The translations under genes and the position numbers were made by a program. From positions 682,001 to 746,000 of the forward strand of contig CAVSKB010000019.1 in the NCBI GenBank assembly GCA_963728295.1: 64,000 bases of DNA, written 5' to 3'. The notes under the pieces are model-generated. The model worked only from the letters and a program-made list of their open reading frames with translations. It was not told the DNA's origin and made no database searches. Below are positions 30,323 to 41,569 of the stretch, in pieces; the first letter of the stretch is position 1; each line of letters begins with the position of its first letter. The stretch is from DATJKD01 sp963728295. Lineage in GTDB: Bacteria > Pseudomonadota > Gammaproteobacteria > Steroidobacterales > Steroidobacteraceae.

Positions 30323-31005
30323 CGGCGCCGGCCATGTCTGCGCCCGCTGACACGAATCCGCTGCTCGAGCGCATGACGCGAGCAGGCGTCGTGCCGGTGG
30401 TCGTTCTCGAGGATGTGCGCGACGCCGTCCCGGTGGCCGAGGCGATCGCCGCCGGCGGCTGCCCGCTGATCGAGATCACACTGCGCACGCCCGCGGCGTT
30501 GCCAGCGATCCAGGCGCTCGCGAGTCATCCGGACTTCATGGTCGGCGCCGGGACGGTGCTGAACGCGGACCAGGCCCGTGCGGCGCAGGCTGCGGGTGCA
30601 CGCTTCATCGTCGCTCCGGGACTCGATGCCGGGACCGTGGCAGTCGCGCGCGCGCTCGGCCTGCCGGTGCTGCCGGGTGTGGCCACGGCGACCGAGGTCC
30701 AGGCGGCCTATAACCTGGGGCTGCGCATCGTGAAGTACTTCCCGGCCGGCTCGCTTGGCGGGCCGCCTGCATTGCGCGCGCTGGCGGAAGCGTTCCGCGA
30801 CATGCGCTTCATGCCGACGGGTGGCGTTCGCGAGGCCGACCTGCGCGAGTATCTGGGCATGCCCTCGGTCGTCGCCTGCGGCGGCAGCTGGCTTGCGCCA
30901 CCGGAGCTGATCTCGGCGGCCGATTACGCGGGGATCGAGCGGCGCGTCGCGACGGCGGTTTCTATTGCACGCAGCGTGCGTGCGCATGGCACATCGACGG
31001 TGTGA
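30319..31005 (+). CDS. eda: KDPG aldolase (2-dehydro-3-deoxyphosphogluconate aldolase)
   Basis: Class I aldolase splitting 2-keto-3-deoxy-6-phosphogluconate into pyruvate and glyceraldehyde-3-phosphate. The 228-residue protein (from GTG) shows GVVPVVVLED, the catalytic Glu in GGCPLIEITLRTPAAL, GAGTVLNADQA, APGLDAGTV, the Schiff-base Lys in RIVKYFPAGSLGG and PTGGV. The GTG at 30319 overlaps the previous stop (GTGA); an ATG at 30334 is the alternative. Together with kdgK and manD in this window it completes uronate-derived KDG breakdown. Confidence 0.93.
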   Translation: MTAPAMSAPADTNPLLERMTRAGVVPVVVLEDVRDAVPVAEAIAAGGCPLIEITLRTPAALPAIQALASHPDFMVGAGTVLNADQARAAQAAGARFIVAPGLDAGTVAVARALGLPVLPGVATATEVQAAYNLGLRIVKYFPAGSLGGPPALRALAEAFRDMRFMPTGGVREADLREYLGMPSVVACGGSWLAPPELISAADYAGIERRVATAVSIARSVRAHGTSTV

Positions 31006-31020
31006 CCGCCAGGCGCCAGC

Positions 31021-32510
31021 TCAGATACGCACCATCACCGATTTCGCTTCGGTGTAGATCAGGATGCCTTCTCTGCCGTGTTCCCGACCCCAGCCGGACT
31101 GCTTCATGCCGCCGATCGGCATGCTGAGTTCGGGTATTCCATGACTGTTGATCCAGACGATGCCGGCGCGGATGGCGGCCGCGGTGCGGTGGGCGAGCGA
31201 CAGGTCCCGCGTCCATACGCTCGCGGCGAGACCGTAGATCGAGTCGTTGGCGTGGTGTACGGCCTGCTCGGCGTCGTCGAACGGCATCACCGTGACGACT
31301 GGGCCGAAGATCTCCTCCTGCAGGACCGGCACGCTGCCGTGCGCGCAGGCGATCACTGTCGCTGGATAGAAGAATCCAGCCCCGGCCGGCGTAGCGCCGC
31401 CCGCCAGGATGTGCGCACCGTCGGCGCGGCCGCGTTCGACGATGCCATGGACGCCTTGCCGGTGCGCCGCAGAAATCAGCGGACCCAGCTGTGAATCGGC
31501 ATCGAGCCCGGGCCCGACCCTGAGCGTCGATGCGACGCGGGCCAGGCCGGCGCAGACCGCCTCGTAAACGCGACGCTGCGCGTAGACCCGCGAACCCGCG
31601 ACGCACACCTGGCCCGCATTGGCGAAGATCGCCGCGGCGGCGGCTGGCAGCGCTTCGTCGAGATCGGCGTCCTCGAAGATGATCGTCGGGGACTTGCCGC
31701 CCAGTTCGAGCGACAGGCGCTTCAGGTTGCCCTGCGCGGCAAGGAGCAGCTGCTTGCCGACGGCCGTCGAACCCGTAAACGCGATCTTGTCGACCTCGGG
31801 GTGTTCGGCGAGCAGCCTTCCGAGCACCCGCCCGCTGCCCGGCAACGATGTTGACGGTTCCCGGCGGGATGCCGGCCTCGAGCAGCTTTTCTCCGAGCAG
31901 CAGCACCGACAAGGTCGACAGCTCCGCGGGTTTCAGCACGATCGAGCATCCCGCGGCGAGCGCGGGTGCCAGCTTCCACGCCGCGGCCACCAGCGCGCCG
32001 TTCCACGGGATGATCTGGCCCACGACCCCGACCGGCTCGTGACGCACGTAGCCGTGAAAATCGACTCCGGGGACGGATGGCCTCGAACAGCTGGCCGTTG
32101 AGTTTCGTGCACCAGCCGGCGTAGTAGCGGAACGTCTCCGCAGCGTGGGGCACTTCGTGCTCGAGCGCGGCGGTGTACAGCTTGCCGCCGTCGAGGCATT
32201 CCAGCTCGGCAAGCTGCACGGCAGATGCTTCGATCAGCTCCGCCACGCGCCACAGAAGCTGCTGACGGTGCGCCGGCGTCAAACGTCGCCAGCGACCGTC
32301 GTCGAAGCTCTGGCGCGCCGCAGCCACGGCATCGTGCAGGTCCGATTCGCGACCTGAATGAAAGCTGCCGATGATCTGCCCGTTGGCGGGATCAACGCAT
32401 GGCACGCGGTGCTCGTCACCCGTGGCGATCCACTGCTCCCCGACCAGGAACGGCCGCGGACCCGCAAGGTAATCACGAGTAAGCGTCGAGACCGGATGCA
32501 GCTTTGCCAT
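31021..32510 (-). pseudogene. Aldehyde dehydrogenase (frameshifted)
   Basis: An aldehyde dehydrogenase of about 495 residues lies in three frames, with joins near 32072 and 31845. The visible catalytic machinery is intact: VGQIIPWNGALVAAAWKLAPAL, FTGSTAVGK, Glu in LELGGKSPTIIFED, Cys in GQVCVAGSRVY and the C-terminal IGGMKQSGWGREHGREG. It resembles the betaine/aminobutyraldehyde branch, but the substrate cannot be assigned. It ends 15 bases from eda on the opposite strand and lies downstream of the HisC-like gene. Confidence 0.82.
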
Positions 32511-32535
32511 CGATGAATGCTTCGTGCGTCAGCGC

Positions 32536-33553
32536 TCAAGCCGTCATGTATTCAGCCAGTACCTGCAGCACGGCATCGTTCTCGTGGCTCAGCCCCACGG
32601 TGACGCGCAGGCAATCTTGGGGGCCCCCAGCGCCGACAGGCCGCGGAATGATGCCGTTGTGTTCGAGGGCGGCAGCCGCACCGTCGGGCGTGTGGCTGCC
32701 GTCGACGAATCGCAACAGGTAGAAGTTGGCGAAACTCGGCACGAACTCGACGCCGCCGCCCAGCGCGCGCACCGCGCCGGCGATACGCTGCAGTTCCCGG
32801 TTATTGTAATCGCGGACCGAACTGGCTGTAGCGCACGTCGCGCACGGCGGCGGCCGCCGCCGCCATCGCGTCCGCCGACGCGCTGAACGGCGTGCGGATG
32901 CGGTCACGGCGTCGACGATGTTGGCCGGCCCGTACATCCAGCCGATTCGCAGGCCGGCGAGTCCGTACAGCTTGGAGAACGTCCGGGTCATGACCGTGTT
33001 CGAGCCCGCCTCGACCAGCGACCGGCCAGACTCGAAATCGTCCGCAACGACGTAGTCTGCATACGCGGCATCGACGATCAGGATCACTTCGGCAGGCAGA
33101 CTGCGCCGCAGTCGCCAGAGCTCGGTGCCAGGCAGATACTGGCCGACGGGGTTGTTTGGCGAGGCGAGGATCACGATGCGGGTCCTGGGCGTCACCGCCT
33201 GCAGAAGCCGATCGGTATCCGGTCGCAGCTGCGGCTCCTCGGCATGGACGAGCCGTGCGCCCTGGGCCGTGGCATGCACGTACGCCATCGCAAAGGAATG
33301 TGCGGCTGAGGACGACATCGTCGCCGGGGCGCACGTACGCGCGGATCAGGAGCTGCAGCAGCTCGTCCGAGCCGTTGCCGCAGACGATGCCCTCGACGCG
33401 CAGCCCGAACGTCTCGGCGATCGCGCGTCGCAACTCGATCTGCGCGCCGTCCGGATAGCGGAACAGCTGCGCGGCGCAGCTGCGGTATGCTTCCGCTGCG
33501 GCGGGCGACGGGCCGTGGTGCGACTCGTTGGCCGACAGCTTGATCGGGTTCAT
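32536..33553 (-). pseudogene. HisC-like aminotransferase (frameshifted)
   Basis: A fold-type I PLP aminotransferase of about 340 residues, closest to histidinol-phosphate aminotransferases. Landmarks are IKLSANESHHGPSPAA, GNGSDELLQLLIRAY, ASPNNPVGQYL, VDAAYADYV, the PLP lysine in TRTFSKLYGLAGLRIGW and the C-terminal DCLRVTVGLSHEND. Frames change near 33311, 32908 and 32815. No other histidine genes lie nearby, so a role with the neighbouring ThDP enzyme in amino-acid or sugar metabolism is possible. Confidence 0.8.
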
Positions 33554-33670
33554 TTGACCGGCTATCTCGCTCTTGCCCTGTCGGAATGGCTGCGAGGTCC
33601 CGCAGTCCCGGGTTCGGCTCGGGCAGCGGACCCCGCGCGATGGACGGCTCGCGCTCCGCGATCATGCCTC

Positions 33671-35318
33671 TCACGCGACCGCGCCGTGACAGGCGGCTTG
33701 ATGATGAGCGGCCACGGACTCGCCATGTCGCCGCATGGCACCTCGATCAATGCGGGTGCATCGCGCTCGAGCGCTCCGCGTATCGCGGTCTCCGAGCGCC
33801 TCCGGGCCGTCGACACGCACGCTGCGAATGCCAAAGCTCTCGCCGTACTTCACGAAGTCGGGGTTACGCAGGTCGGAGCCGATCAGGCGTCCGCCGAACC
33901 ATTCCTTCTGCTGGCGCTGGACGTTCTGAAACTTGGCGTTGTTGAACAGCACCGTCACGAGCGCGATGCCGTACTGCGCCGCCGTCGCCATTTCGTTGGC
34001 AGTGAACATGAAGCCGCCGTCGCCGGCGATGTTGACGACCGGTTTGTCCGGATTCGCGACCTTGACGCCGAGCGCCGTCGCATAGCCGTAGCCCAGCGTA
34101 CCCTGGTAACCGCAGGTCACGAGATGGCGCGGCTCGTATATGGGGAAGCCGTACCAGGATGCGTAGCCGACCTGGGTGATCTCGTCGACGAAGAAGCCGT
34201 CCTCGGGAAGAGCGCGGCGAATGGCGTCGAGGTACTCGAGCTGGGGTTGTACGCTGCGGATTTCGCCCGCGATGCGGGCCTTGAGCGACGTGAGTTCCGC
34301 CTTCGCGAGACGGGCGGCGCAGCGTCGCCCTGCCGAGCGCGGCGGTCAGTGCGACGACGGCCGCCTTCGCATCGCCGTGGATCGCAACGGCCGGCGGTTC
34401 GATGCGATTGAATTCATCCGCATCGATGTCGACGCGGATGATCTTCATCCCCGGCGCCGTCTTCCAGTGAAGCAGCTGTTGCTCCATTCGGGAGCCGATG
34501 CCGAGCACGACGTCTGCTGTCCTCCAGAGCTCGTACCCGGCGGGCAGAACCTGCGACAGGTGGTGCCGGTCCGAGATCACGCCGCGGCCGCTGCGGAACG
34601 ACACGACCGGGGCCTGCAGCATCGTTGCGAGCTCGAGCAGCTCGGCTGACGCGTCGACCGCACCGCCGCCGATCACGATCATCGGCCGCGCGGCGGCGGC
34701 CAGGATTTGCGCTGCGTCGTCGACCCGGTCGGTGTCGATCGCGGGGGGCGCGAGCATCCGCGCTGCCTCGAGCAGCGTGACGTCGGCCTTAATGCCCATC
34801 GTATCCATCGGCATCTCGATCGACACCGGGCCGCGGCGACCGCTGCCGATCCGCGTGAACGCCTCGTTGACGATCGACGGCGCGTCTTCCGGACGCATGA
34901 TCCGTGCCGCCCATCGCGTCAGCGAGCGCATGGTCGCCAGCTGATCGGGCAGCTCGTGCAGGAAGCCGATGCCGCGCCCGATCGCGGCGCTCGGGATCTG
35001 GCCGGTCAGGCAAAGCACCGGGGCATTGGTTGCATACGCAGTACTCAATGCGGCGGTGGTGTTCAGCACGCCGGGTCCAGGAACCACCGTGTACACACCG
35101 GGCCTGCCCGTGGACCGGGCATAGCCGAACGCCATGTAGGCCGCACCCTGTTCGTGGCGTGAGCCCACGAACCGCACGCGCTCGGACTCGCGGTACATCG
35201 AATCGAAGAAGTGATCGAGCTGCCCCCCGGGCAGACCGAAAATCGTCTCGACGCCGTTCGACAGCATCTGCTGCAGGATGGCGTCGGCTCCACTCATCAA
35301 GGTCATTTGCTGCATCAC
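33671..35318 (-). pseudogene. Thiamine-diphosphate enzyme, acetolactate-synthase-like (frameshifted)
   Basis: Three-domain ThDP enzyme of about 545 residues. The N-terminal catalytic glutamate is in GSRHEQGAAYMAFGYAR (Glu56). The C-terminal ThDP/Mg motif GDGGFMFTANEMATAAQYGI is clear, with VTCGYQGTLGYGYATALG before it. Frames change near 34318 and 33792, and the exact C-terminus (about 33671-33690) is uncertain for the same reason. It resembles the large subunit family of acetolactate synthase, benzoylformate decarboxylase and similar enzymes. No ALS small subunit is present, so biosynthetic ALS activity is unlikely. A LysR gene lies upstream on the same strand. Confidence 0.8.
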
Positions 35319-35386
35319 CTGTCGCCGGCAGTCCGCATTAGCGCGCGGCGTGCCGCAACAGGCAATTCACCAATTTTCATCGGATC

Positions 35387-35401
35387 ATTAGCAGGCCTAA
35401 T
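35387..35401. promoter_or_regulatory. Candidate LysR-type operator (T-N11-A palindrome)
   Basis: ATTAGCAGGCCTAAT is a palindrome with 5-base arms containing a T-N11-A core, the usual LysR-family half-site pattern. It lies in the 189-base gap between the LysR gene and the ThDP enzyme gene, where it could control the latter. A related ATTAGCAG half occurs again near 35471. Confidence 0.35.
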
Positions 35402-35507
35402 TCAGCACCGGCGGAGCGGCGCATGCCACGAGCGCGTTGATACCGCGCATGACATATTCTTATTGGCGTGATTAGCAGCGCGCGGTTGTCGCCGTAGACT
35501 GCCTGGC

Positions 35508-36463
35508 CTAGGCTGAATGGGGCGTACTCGCGGAGGCCACCGTGCCGGCAATCGCGTCCTGGGCAACCTGCGACTGCCCGCCCTCTTCGATCAGCCAGTC
35601 ACGGAACGCCACTACGACGGGGTCATCCGCCGAGCCGTGCGAACACACCGCGTAATACGCGAACGAGAGGGCAGCGACAGGTCAAACGGCTTGTGCAGCT
35701 CGCCGCGCTCGATCGCGTCCGTGACCAGCGCGCCGCGGCCGAGCGCCACGCCGTCGCCGTTGATCGCCGCAGCCGTCACCAGATGCGAGTGATTGAACCC
35801 GGGACCGCTGTCGACGTTGATCCCGGTTACGCCGGCCGCCTCGATCCACGTCCGCCAATCCACGGTCAGGACGTCGTGCAGCAGAGTGTGGTGCTTCAGG
35901 TCCGAGGGACTGTCGAGCGGCCGGTCCCTGGTGATGACGCGTGGGCTGCAGACCGGGAAGATGACTTCGGTCATGAACCGCACGACCTGCAGGCCCGGCC
36001 AGTCGCCTTCGCCATAACGCAGATCGATGTCGACTTCACCCATTGCCAGCGCATCGTCGTCGAGATCCGCGGCGAGGATGCGCACATCGATGCCGGGATT
36101 GCGGCTGAGGAACCGCCGCAGGCGCGGCAGCAGCCACAGCAAGCCAAAGGAATCGAGGGTCGCCACGTTGAGCACACGCTGGCGGCGCTTGTCCATGACG
36201 GCGCTGGTCGCGCTGCGGATCGACTCGAGGGCGGCGTTGATCCGCGGCAGGTAAGTGCGTCCGGCCTCGGTGAGCGCAAGACCCTTGCCGCGACCGACGC
36301 GGTGAAACAGCGGCACGCCGAGCCATTCCTCGAGCGCCTTTATCTGGTGGCTTACGGCAGCCTGCGTGACGTGCAGCGAGTCGGCCGCCCGAGTGAAGCT
36401 CAGATGTCGCGCAGCCGCCTCGAACACGACCAGGGCATTGAGCGGTGGCAGTCGCGTCGCCAT
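35508..36463 (-). pseudogene. LysR-family transcriptional regulator, GcvA-like (one frameshift)
   Basis: This DNA-binding regulator has about 318 residues. The N-terminal winged helix is MATRLPPLNALVVFEAAARH (start) through SFTRAADSLHVTQAAVSHQIKALE, typical of the GcvA subgroup. The periplasmic-binding-like effector domain follows. A frame change near 35665 causes an early apparent stop; in the next frame the sequence continues HGSADDPVVVAFRDWLIEE to a stop at 35508. It faces manD across 107 bases and precedes the ThDP/HisC/ALDH genes, so it may regulate either or both. Confidence 0.85.
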
Positions 36464-36570
36464 GGGGCGCACTCTCGGCAGGCCGCACGCGGCGGTGTCC
36501 CAAACTATATCAGACGGTGTCGCGGGCCAGCTTCGCCGTGGCCGCTTGCTGCTTCGAGGAGTCGATTCCG

Positions 36571-37779
36571 ATGAAGATCGTCGATGCGCGTGTGATCGTC
36601 ACCTGCCCGGGCAGGAATTTCGTGACGCTCAAGATCGTGACCGCCGACGGCGCTCACGGCATCGGCGACGCGACCCTGAACGGACGCGAGCTCGCGGTGG
36701 TCGCCTACCTGCGCGAGCACGTCATGCCGTGCCTGCTGGGCCGCGACGCACACCAGATCGAGGACATCTGGCAGTTCCTCTATCGCGGCGCGTACTGGCG
36801 CCGCGGGCCCGTGACCATGACGGCGATCGCTGCGGTCGACACGGCGCTCTGGGACCTCAAGGCCAAGGTGGCCGGCATGCCGTTGTACCAGCTGCTCGGC
36901 GGGCGCAGCCGCTCGGGCGTGCTCGTCTACGGTCATGCCAACGGCCGCGACATCGACGAGACTGCCGACGAGGTCGCGCGCTACATCGAGCTCGGTTATC
37001 GGGCGATCCGCGCGCAATCCGGTGTGCCGGGTCTCGCCTCGACCTATGGCGTGTCCGGCGACAAGATGTTCTACGAGCCCGCCGACGCGAACCTGCCGAG
37101 CGAGAACGTCTGGTCCACCGAGAAATATCTCGCTCACGTTCCGCAGCTGTTCGAAGCGTTGCGCGCGAGGTTCGGCGCGGGGCCGCATCTGCTGCACGAC
37201 GTGCACCACCGGCTGACGCCGATCGAGGCCGCGCGGCTGGGCAAGGCACTCGAGCCATACCGGCTCTTCTGGATGGAGGATGCGACGCCAGCCGAGAACC
37301 AGGCGAACTTCCGCCTGATCCGCCAGCACACGGTGACACCGCTCGCCGTCGGCGAGGTGTTCAACACGATCTGGGACTGCAAGCAGCTCGTCGAAGAACA
37401 GCTGATCGACTACATCCGCACGACCGTCGTGCACGCCGGTGGCATCACGCATCTGCGTCGCATCGCGGACTTCTCGGCCCTTCACAACGTGCGCATGGGC
37501 TGCCATGGCGCGACCGATCTGTCGCCGGTCTGCATGGGTGCGTCGCTGCATCTGAACACGGCGATCCCCAATTTCGGCATCCAGGAATACATGCGGCACA
37601 CGGCGGAGACCGATGCAGTGTTCCCGCACGACTACCGGTTCTCGGATGGCTGCCTGTACGCGGGCGAAACGCCTGGCCACGGCGTCGATATCGACGAAGC
37701 GCTCGCCGAGCAATACCCGTATCGGCGCGCCTACCTTCCCGTCAACCGCCTGGAGGATGGCACGCTCTGGCACTGGTGA
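36571..37779 (+). CDS. manD: D-mannonate dehydratase ManD (enolase superfamily)
   Basis: It dehydrates D-mannonate to 2-keto-3-deoxygluconate. The 402-residue product matches ManD throughout: KIVDARVIVTCPGRNFV, the subfamily insert around YGVSGDKMFYEPADANLPSE, HDVHHRLTP (metal/His region), WMEDATPAENQ (metal Glu), AVGEVFNTIWDC and HGATDLSPVCMGA. Some ManD-like proteins have low activity or act on gluconate instead, so the precise sugar acid is not fixed. A GAGGAG ribosome binding site precedes the ATG. It links uronate uptake to KdgK and Eda in this window. Confidence 0.9.
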   Translation: MKIVDARVIVTCPGRNFVTLKIVTADGAHGIGDATLNGRELAVVAYLREHVMPCLLGRDAHQIEDIWQFLYRGAYWRRGPVTMTAIAAVDTALWDLKAKVAGMPLYQLLGGRSRSGVLVYGHANGRDIDETADEVARYIELGYRAIRAQSGVPGLASTYGVSGDKMFYEPADANLPSENVWSTEKYLAHVPQLFEALRARFGAGPHLLHDVHHRLTPIEAARLGKALEPYRLFWMEDATPAENQANFRLIRQHTVTPLAVGEVFNTIWDCKQLVEEQLIDYIRTTVVHAGGITHLRRIADFSALHNVRMGCHGATDLSPVCMGASLHLNTAIPNFGIQEYMRHTAETDAVFPHDYRFSDGCLYAGETPGHGVDIDEALAEQYPYRRAYLPVNRLEDGTLWHW

Positions 37780-37801
37780 GCCCCGCCGCGGCATGAAGAA
37801 A

Positions 37802-37856
37802 AGCCGCCCTGCACCTGTGTGCAGGGCGGCTCCGGAACGACGGAACGTCGTTCCGG
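37802..37856. terminator. Twin hairpins between convergent genes
   Basis: Two strong hairpins lie side by side. AGCCGCCCTGCAC pairs with GTGCAGGGCGGCT (37802-37831), and CCGGAACGAC pairs with GTCGTTCCGG (37832-37856). On the minus strand the first is followed by TTTTCTTC, a terminator for the TonB receptor gene. The pair also lies just after manD, so it probably works in both directions. Confidence 0.75.
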
Positions 37857-37866
37857 TCGGGGGCTG

Positions 37867-40269
37867 CTAGAACCGGTAGCCGATCTGGGCGCCGTAGGTG
37901 CGCGGATGCGGCCGCAGACGGATGCCGCTCAGCCGAAGTTTTCCTGCGTGCCGGTGTAGTACTCCTCGTCGAGGACATTTGCCACATACAGCGTGATATA
38001 CGCGTGTTCCCACTCGAACCCGCCGCGCAGGTTGACAACGTCGAACGACGGCACCTTGTACGGGAACTCGTCGGCGCCGACGATCCGGACACGAGGCCCT
38101 GGTTGGGATTCGGCGACGGGCCGCGCGTCTGCTGGTTGGTCAGCGCCTCGATGTCCGAGTACAGGCTGTCGCGATGCACGTACTCCGCGCGCAACCAGGC
38201 TTCGTTCGAGCCGATGTGCCAGCGGTACTCGCCGAACACGTTGGCCGTGAGCTCCGGCGCCTTCGGCATCTCGAGGCCGATCGCGGTCACGTTGAATCCG
38301 CCGGTGATCTGGATGCAGGTTCCCAAGGCCGGGTCGAGTCACAGGGCGGTTCGTCCGTGATCTCGGTGTCGAGATAGCCGATCGAGCCGCCAAGCGTCAA
38401 GTTGTCGGTCGCCGCCGCGAGCAGCTCGATCTCCGCGCCCTGCCCTTCGGCATCGACGTTGACCGTCTGTTCGAAGTTCGACGACAGGTCGCCCGGCGTC
38501 AGGAAGCGGAACGCCTCGACCTGCAGGTCCTCCCAGTCCATGAAGAACACCGATGCATTCAGGCGCACGCGCCGGTCGGCGAACTCGGTCTTGATGCCGA
38601 CCTCGTAGTTCCAGAGCGTCTCCTCGTCGTATGGCACGTTGAAGGTCGGGGATCCTTCTGCGTTCGTGTTGTTGCCGGTGCTCGTGCCGCCGGCCTTGTA
38701 GCCCTTCGAGACCGTCGCGTAGACGCTGGCCGCGTCGCTCCATGCGTAGCGGATGCCGGCGCGCGGGGAAACGTCGTCGAAGGACGTGTCGCCGCTCGCC
38801 GGCGGCGCGGGAAGTTGGCGAAGCTCGGGAAGAAGGCCGGATCTGGCGGGCCGCAGCCGCACGACGGCGCGATGCCGAACGAGGTCCGCTCGTTCAGCAC
38901 GTCGTCCTGCGTGTAGCGGGCGCCGGCGATCAGGTCGAGGCTGTCGGTGACGTGCCAGGTCGCATCCGCGAACACCGCGAGGCTTTCGACCTCGAAGTTC
39001 TTGGTGTTGCGCGCGAGCCCGAGGCCCTCGGGGAACGGCGGCAGGAAACCGACCGCCATTGAACGTCGCGGTCGGGTCGCTGGAGACGGCCACGTCGTTG
39101 AACTGCTCCTGCTGGTCCTCGGCATACAGCGCGCCGATCACCCAGTCGACCGATTCGCTCTCCGACTCGAGCCGCGCCTCGACGCTCCAGGAGTCGCCCT
39201 CGTAGTCGTTGGTGCGCTTCAGTACGTCGAGGTTGCCGATCAGGTCGTTGTCGAAAAGGCGTGTCTGGCTCGCGTCGATGAGGCCCGCGACGGCCTTGAA
39301 CGTCAGGCTGTCGGAGATCTCGTGCCGCAGATTCGCGATGGCAATCGTCGTCTCGAGCTCGTTCGACTCGTCGAGATCGTGGCTGAGCTTGTTCTGGTTG
39401 TCCGGCCAGAACCCCGTGCCGGGATCGAAGCCGATGCCGGGCTGGAATCCGAAGGTGTCGATGGTGTCGAGGTCGACGATGCCCGAAGGCACGTTCTCGT
39501 CCGTGCCCTGGTCCTGGTCCGAGTAGATCACGGTGAAGCCGAGCGACGTGGCATCACTGAGCTCCCAGACCGCGCGCAGCCGCAGGTCCAGCCACTCGTG
39601 TCCGCTGTCGCTGGTGCCGGGGCCGATGTTCTCGACCAGGCCGCCGCTGTCCTCGTAGAAGGCGACCGCACGCACCTTGAACGCATCGCTGAGCGGCGCG
39701 TTGAAGATGCCGGTCACGTTGTACATCTCGCCGGCGTCCTCGTAGGACTCCATGCCGAGCGCAACTTCGCCTTCGTACTCGTCGGTCGGCGCGCGGGTCG
39801 TGAGGTTGAGCGCGCCGCCGAGCGAGTTGCGACCGAAATACGTGCCCTGCGGACCGCGCAGCACCTCCACGCGCTCCATGTCGATCAGCATCGGGTTCGC
39901 CACGCCATTCGGGACCGACGCGATGCTGAACTCGTCGAGATAGTTGCCGACGGAGTTCACGAAGGCGTTCTCGCCCGACACGAGGTTGTTGACGCCGCGG
40001 ATCGCGACGCCGAGGCCGCGGCTACCGGACTGCGCGTCTTCGGTGAAGCTCACGTTTGGCGTCATGGCGAGGTAGTCGGCCGCGCCGCGGATGTTCGAGC
40101 GCTGCAGCTGTTCGCCGGAGAAGGCGCTGACGCTGATCGGAACCTCCTGCAGGTTCTGTTCGCGTCGCTGCGCGGTCACCAGGATCTCCTCGAGGCCACC
40201 CGTGTCCTGGCCGAGCGCTCCGAGTGGTACCGCTACGAGGCTGGCGGCGACTAGCGAGGACTTCTTCAT
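37867..40269 (-). pseudogene. TonB-dependent receptor 2 (frameshifted)
   Basis: This outer-membrane transporter has about 800 residues. The ATG at 40269 opens a signal peptide (MKKSSLVAASLVAVPLGALG) followed by GGLEEILVTAQRREQN, plug motifs VPISVSAFSGEQLQR, VEVLRGPQGTYFGRNSLGG and a barrel ending in YGAQIGYRF. Frame changes fall near 39060, 38810, 38330, 38085 and 37930, each resuming homologous sequence; the last hides the true C-terminus and stop at 37867. It converges on manD, suggesting a sugar-acid or oligosaccharide substrate, but TonB receptors of this subclass carry many compounds. Confidence 0.85.
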
Positions 40270-40535
40270 TTGACCCCCAATGTGTTGCGTCGAAACTGCA
40301 CGACGGCGTCTGTGACCCGCGTGTCTGCCTATCGGGCTGATTGGAAAACAGGTCGACGCCGCCAAACAAGCTATCGTTTCTAATTCGTCACATGATCAGA
40401 AGTTATTGCCGCCTGCTTCCGCAGCGACGCTAATCCTGTCGATAAGAACATTTCATGCGGCGTGCGGACTCGCGCCTCGCTCCGTTGCTCTATCCTGACC
40501 CGCGCTGGAAAAATCTGACAGCCGAGGGCACCAAC

Positions 40536-41569
40536 TTGCCGGAACGCGTGCGCTGGGGAATCCTCGGCACGGGTCGCATGGCCGCGACGATCGCCTCCGA
40601 GCTTGCGACGATGCGCAATGAGGGGCACGAACTCGTCGCCGTGGCGTCGCGGCACCTCCCGAAGGCGCTTGAGTTCGCAGCGCGGCATCGAATACCGCGC
40701 GCGGTCGGGTCAATACGACGAGATCGTACACGACCGGGAAGTGGACGCAATCTACGTCGCGACGCCTCACAGCCTGCATGCCGCGAACATGCTCGCCTGC
40801 CTCGCCGGCGGCAAAGCCGTGCTGTGCGAGAAGCCGTTCACCCTCAACGCCGGGCAGGCGTCGGCAGTGATCGCGGAAGCACGGCGCACGCCGCCTGTTC
40901 GTCATGGAGGCGATGTGGACGCGCTTCCTGCCGGCGATCGATGCGCTGCGAGGGCTGCTCGCCGAGGACGCGATTGGTCAGGTGTGTCTGATCACAGGCG
41001 GCGGCGCCTTCATCCCCGAACGCACGGCCGGTCATTACCTGTTCGAGAAGTCGCTCGGCGGCGGCGTGCTGCTCGATGCCGGCGTCTACCTGGTGTCGAT
41101 GGCCTCGATGATCCTGGGCTCACCGATCCAGGTGCGGGCGACTGCGCGCTGCGGTGACACCGGCGTCGACGAGCAGACTACGATGCTGCTCGGACAGGCC
41201 GACGGCTCGTCGGCCGTGCTGTACGTGTCATTGCTGGCGCGGCGATCGCCGGACCTGGAGATACTGGGTAGCCGCGGGCGGATCCGAATCGAGGCGCCCC
41301 TGTTCAGACCCGCGGCACTGACGCTCTGGGACCAGGTCGGGAATCCGACGACACGCCAGTACCCGGTGGCGGGCAGCGGATTCGCCTACCAGCTGCGCGA
41401 GGTAGCCGCGGCACTCCGCGCCGACCGTCTCGAGAGTCCGATCATGCCGCTCGACGAGACCCTCTCGATCATGCGCACCATGGACGCGGTGCGCGAGCAG
41501 ATCGGCCTGCGTTATCCCGACGAGAGCGATCAGCCAGCCTGGAGGAACCCGCCATGTCTGTCGTCTTGA
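40536..41569 (+). pseudogene. Gfo/Idh/MocA-family oxidoreductase (frameshifted)
   Basis: An NAD(P)-dependent sugar-type oxidoreductase of about 340 residues. RWGILGTGRMAATIASEL is the Rossmann motif; VDAIYVATPHSLHAANML and the catalytic-lysine motif CEKPFTLN follow; MWTRFLPAI and GGGVLLDAGVYLVSMA match the dimeric dihydrodiol dehydrogenase branch. Frames change near 40700 and 40888. A TTG at 40536 is the likely start; an ATG at 40455 adds a non-conserved extension. It opens an operon of five oxidoreductase-type genes; its stop overlaps the next gene by 16 bases. Confidence 0.78.
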
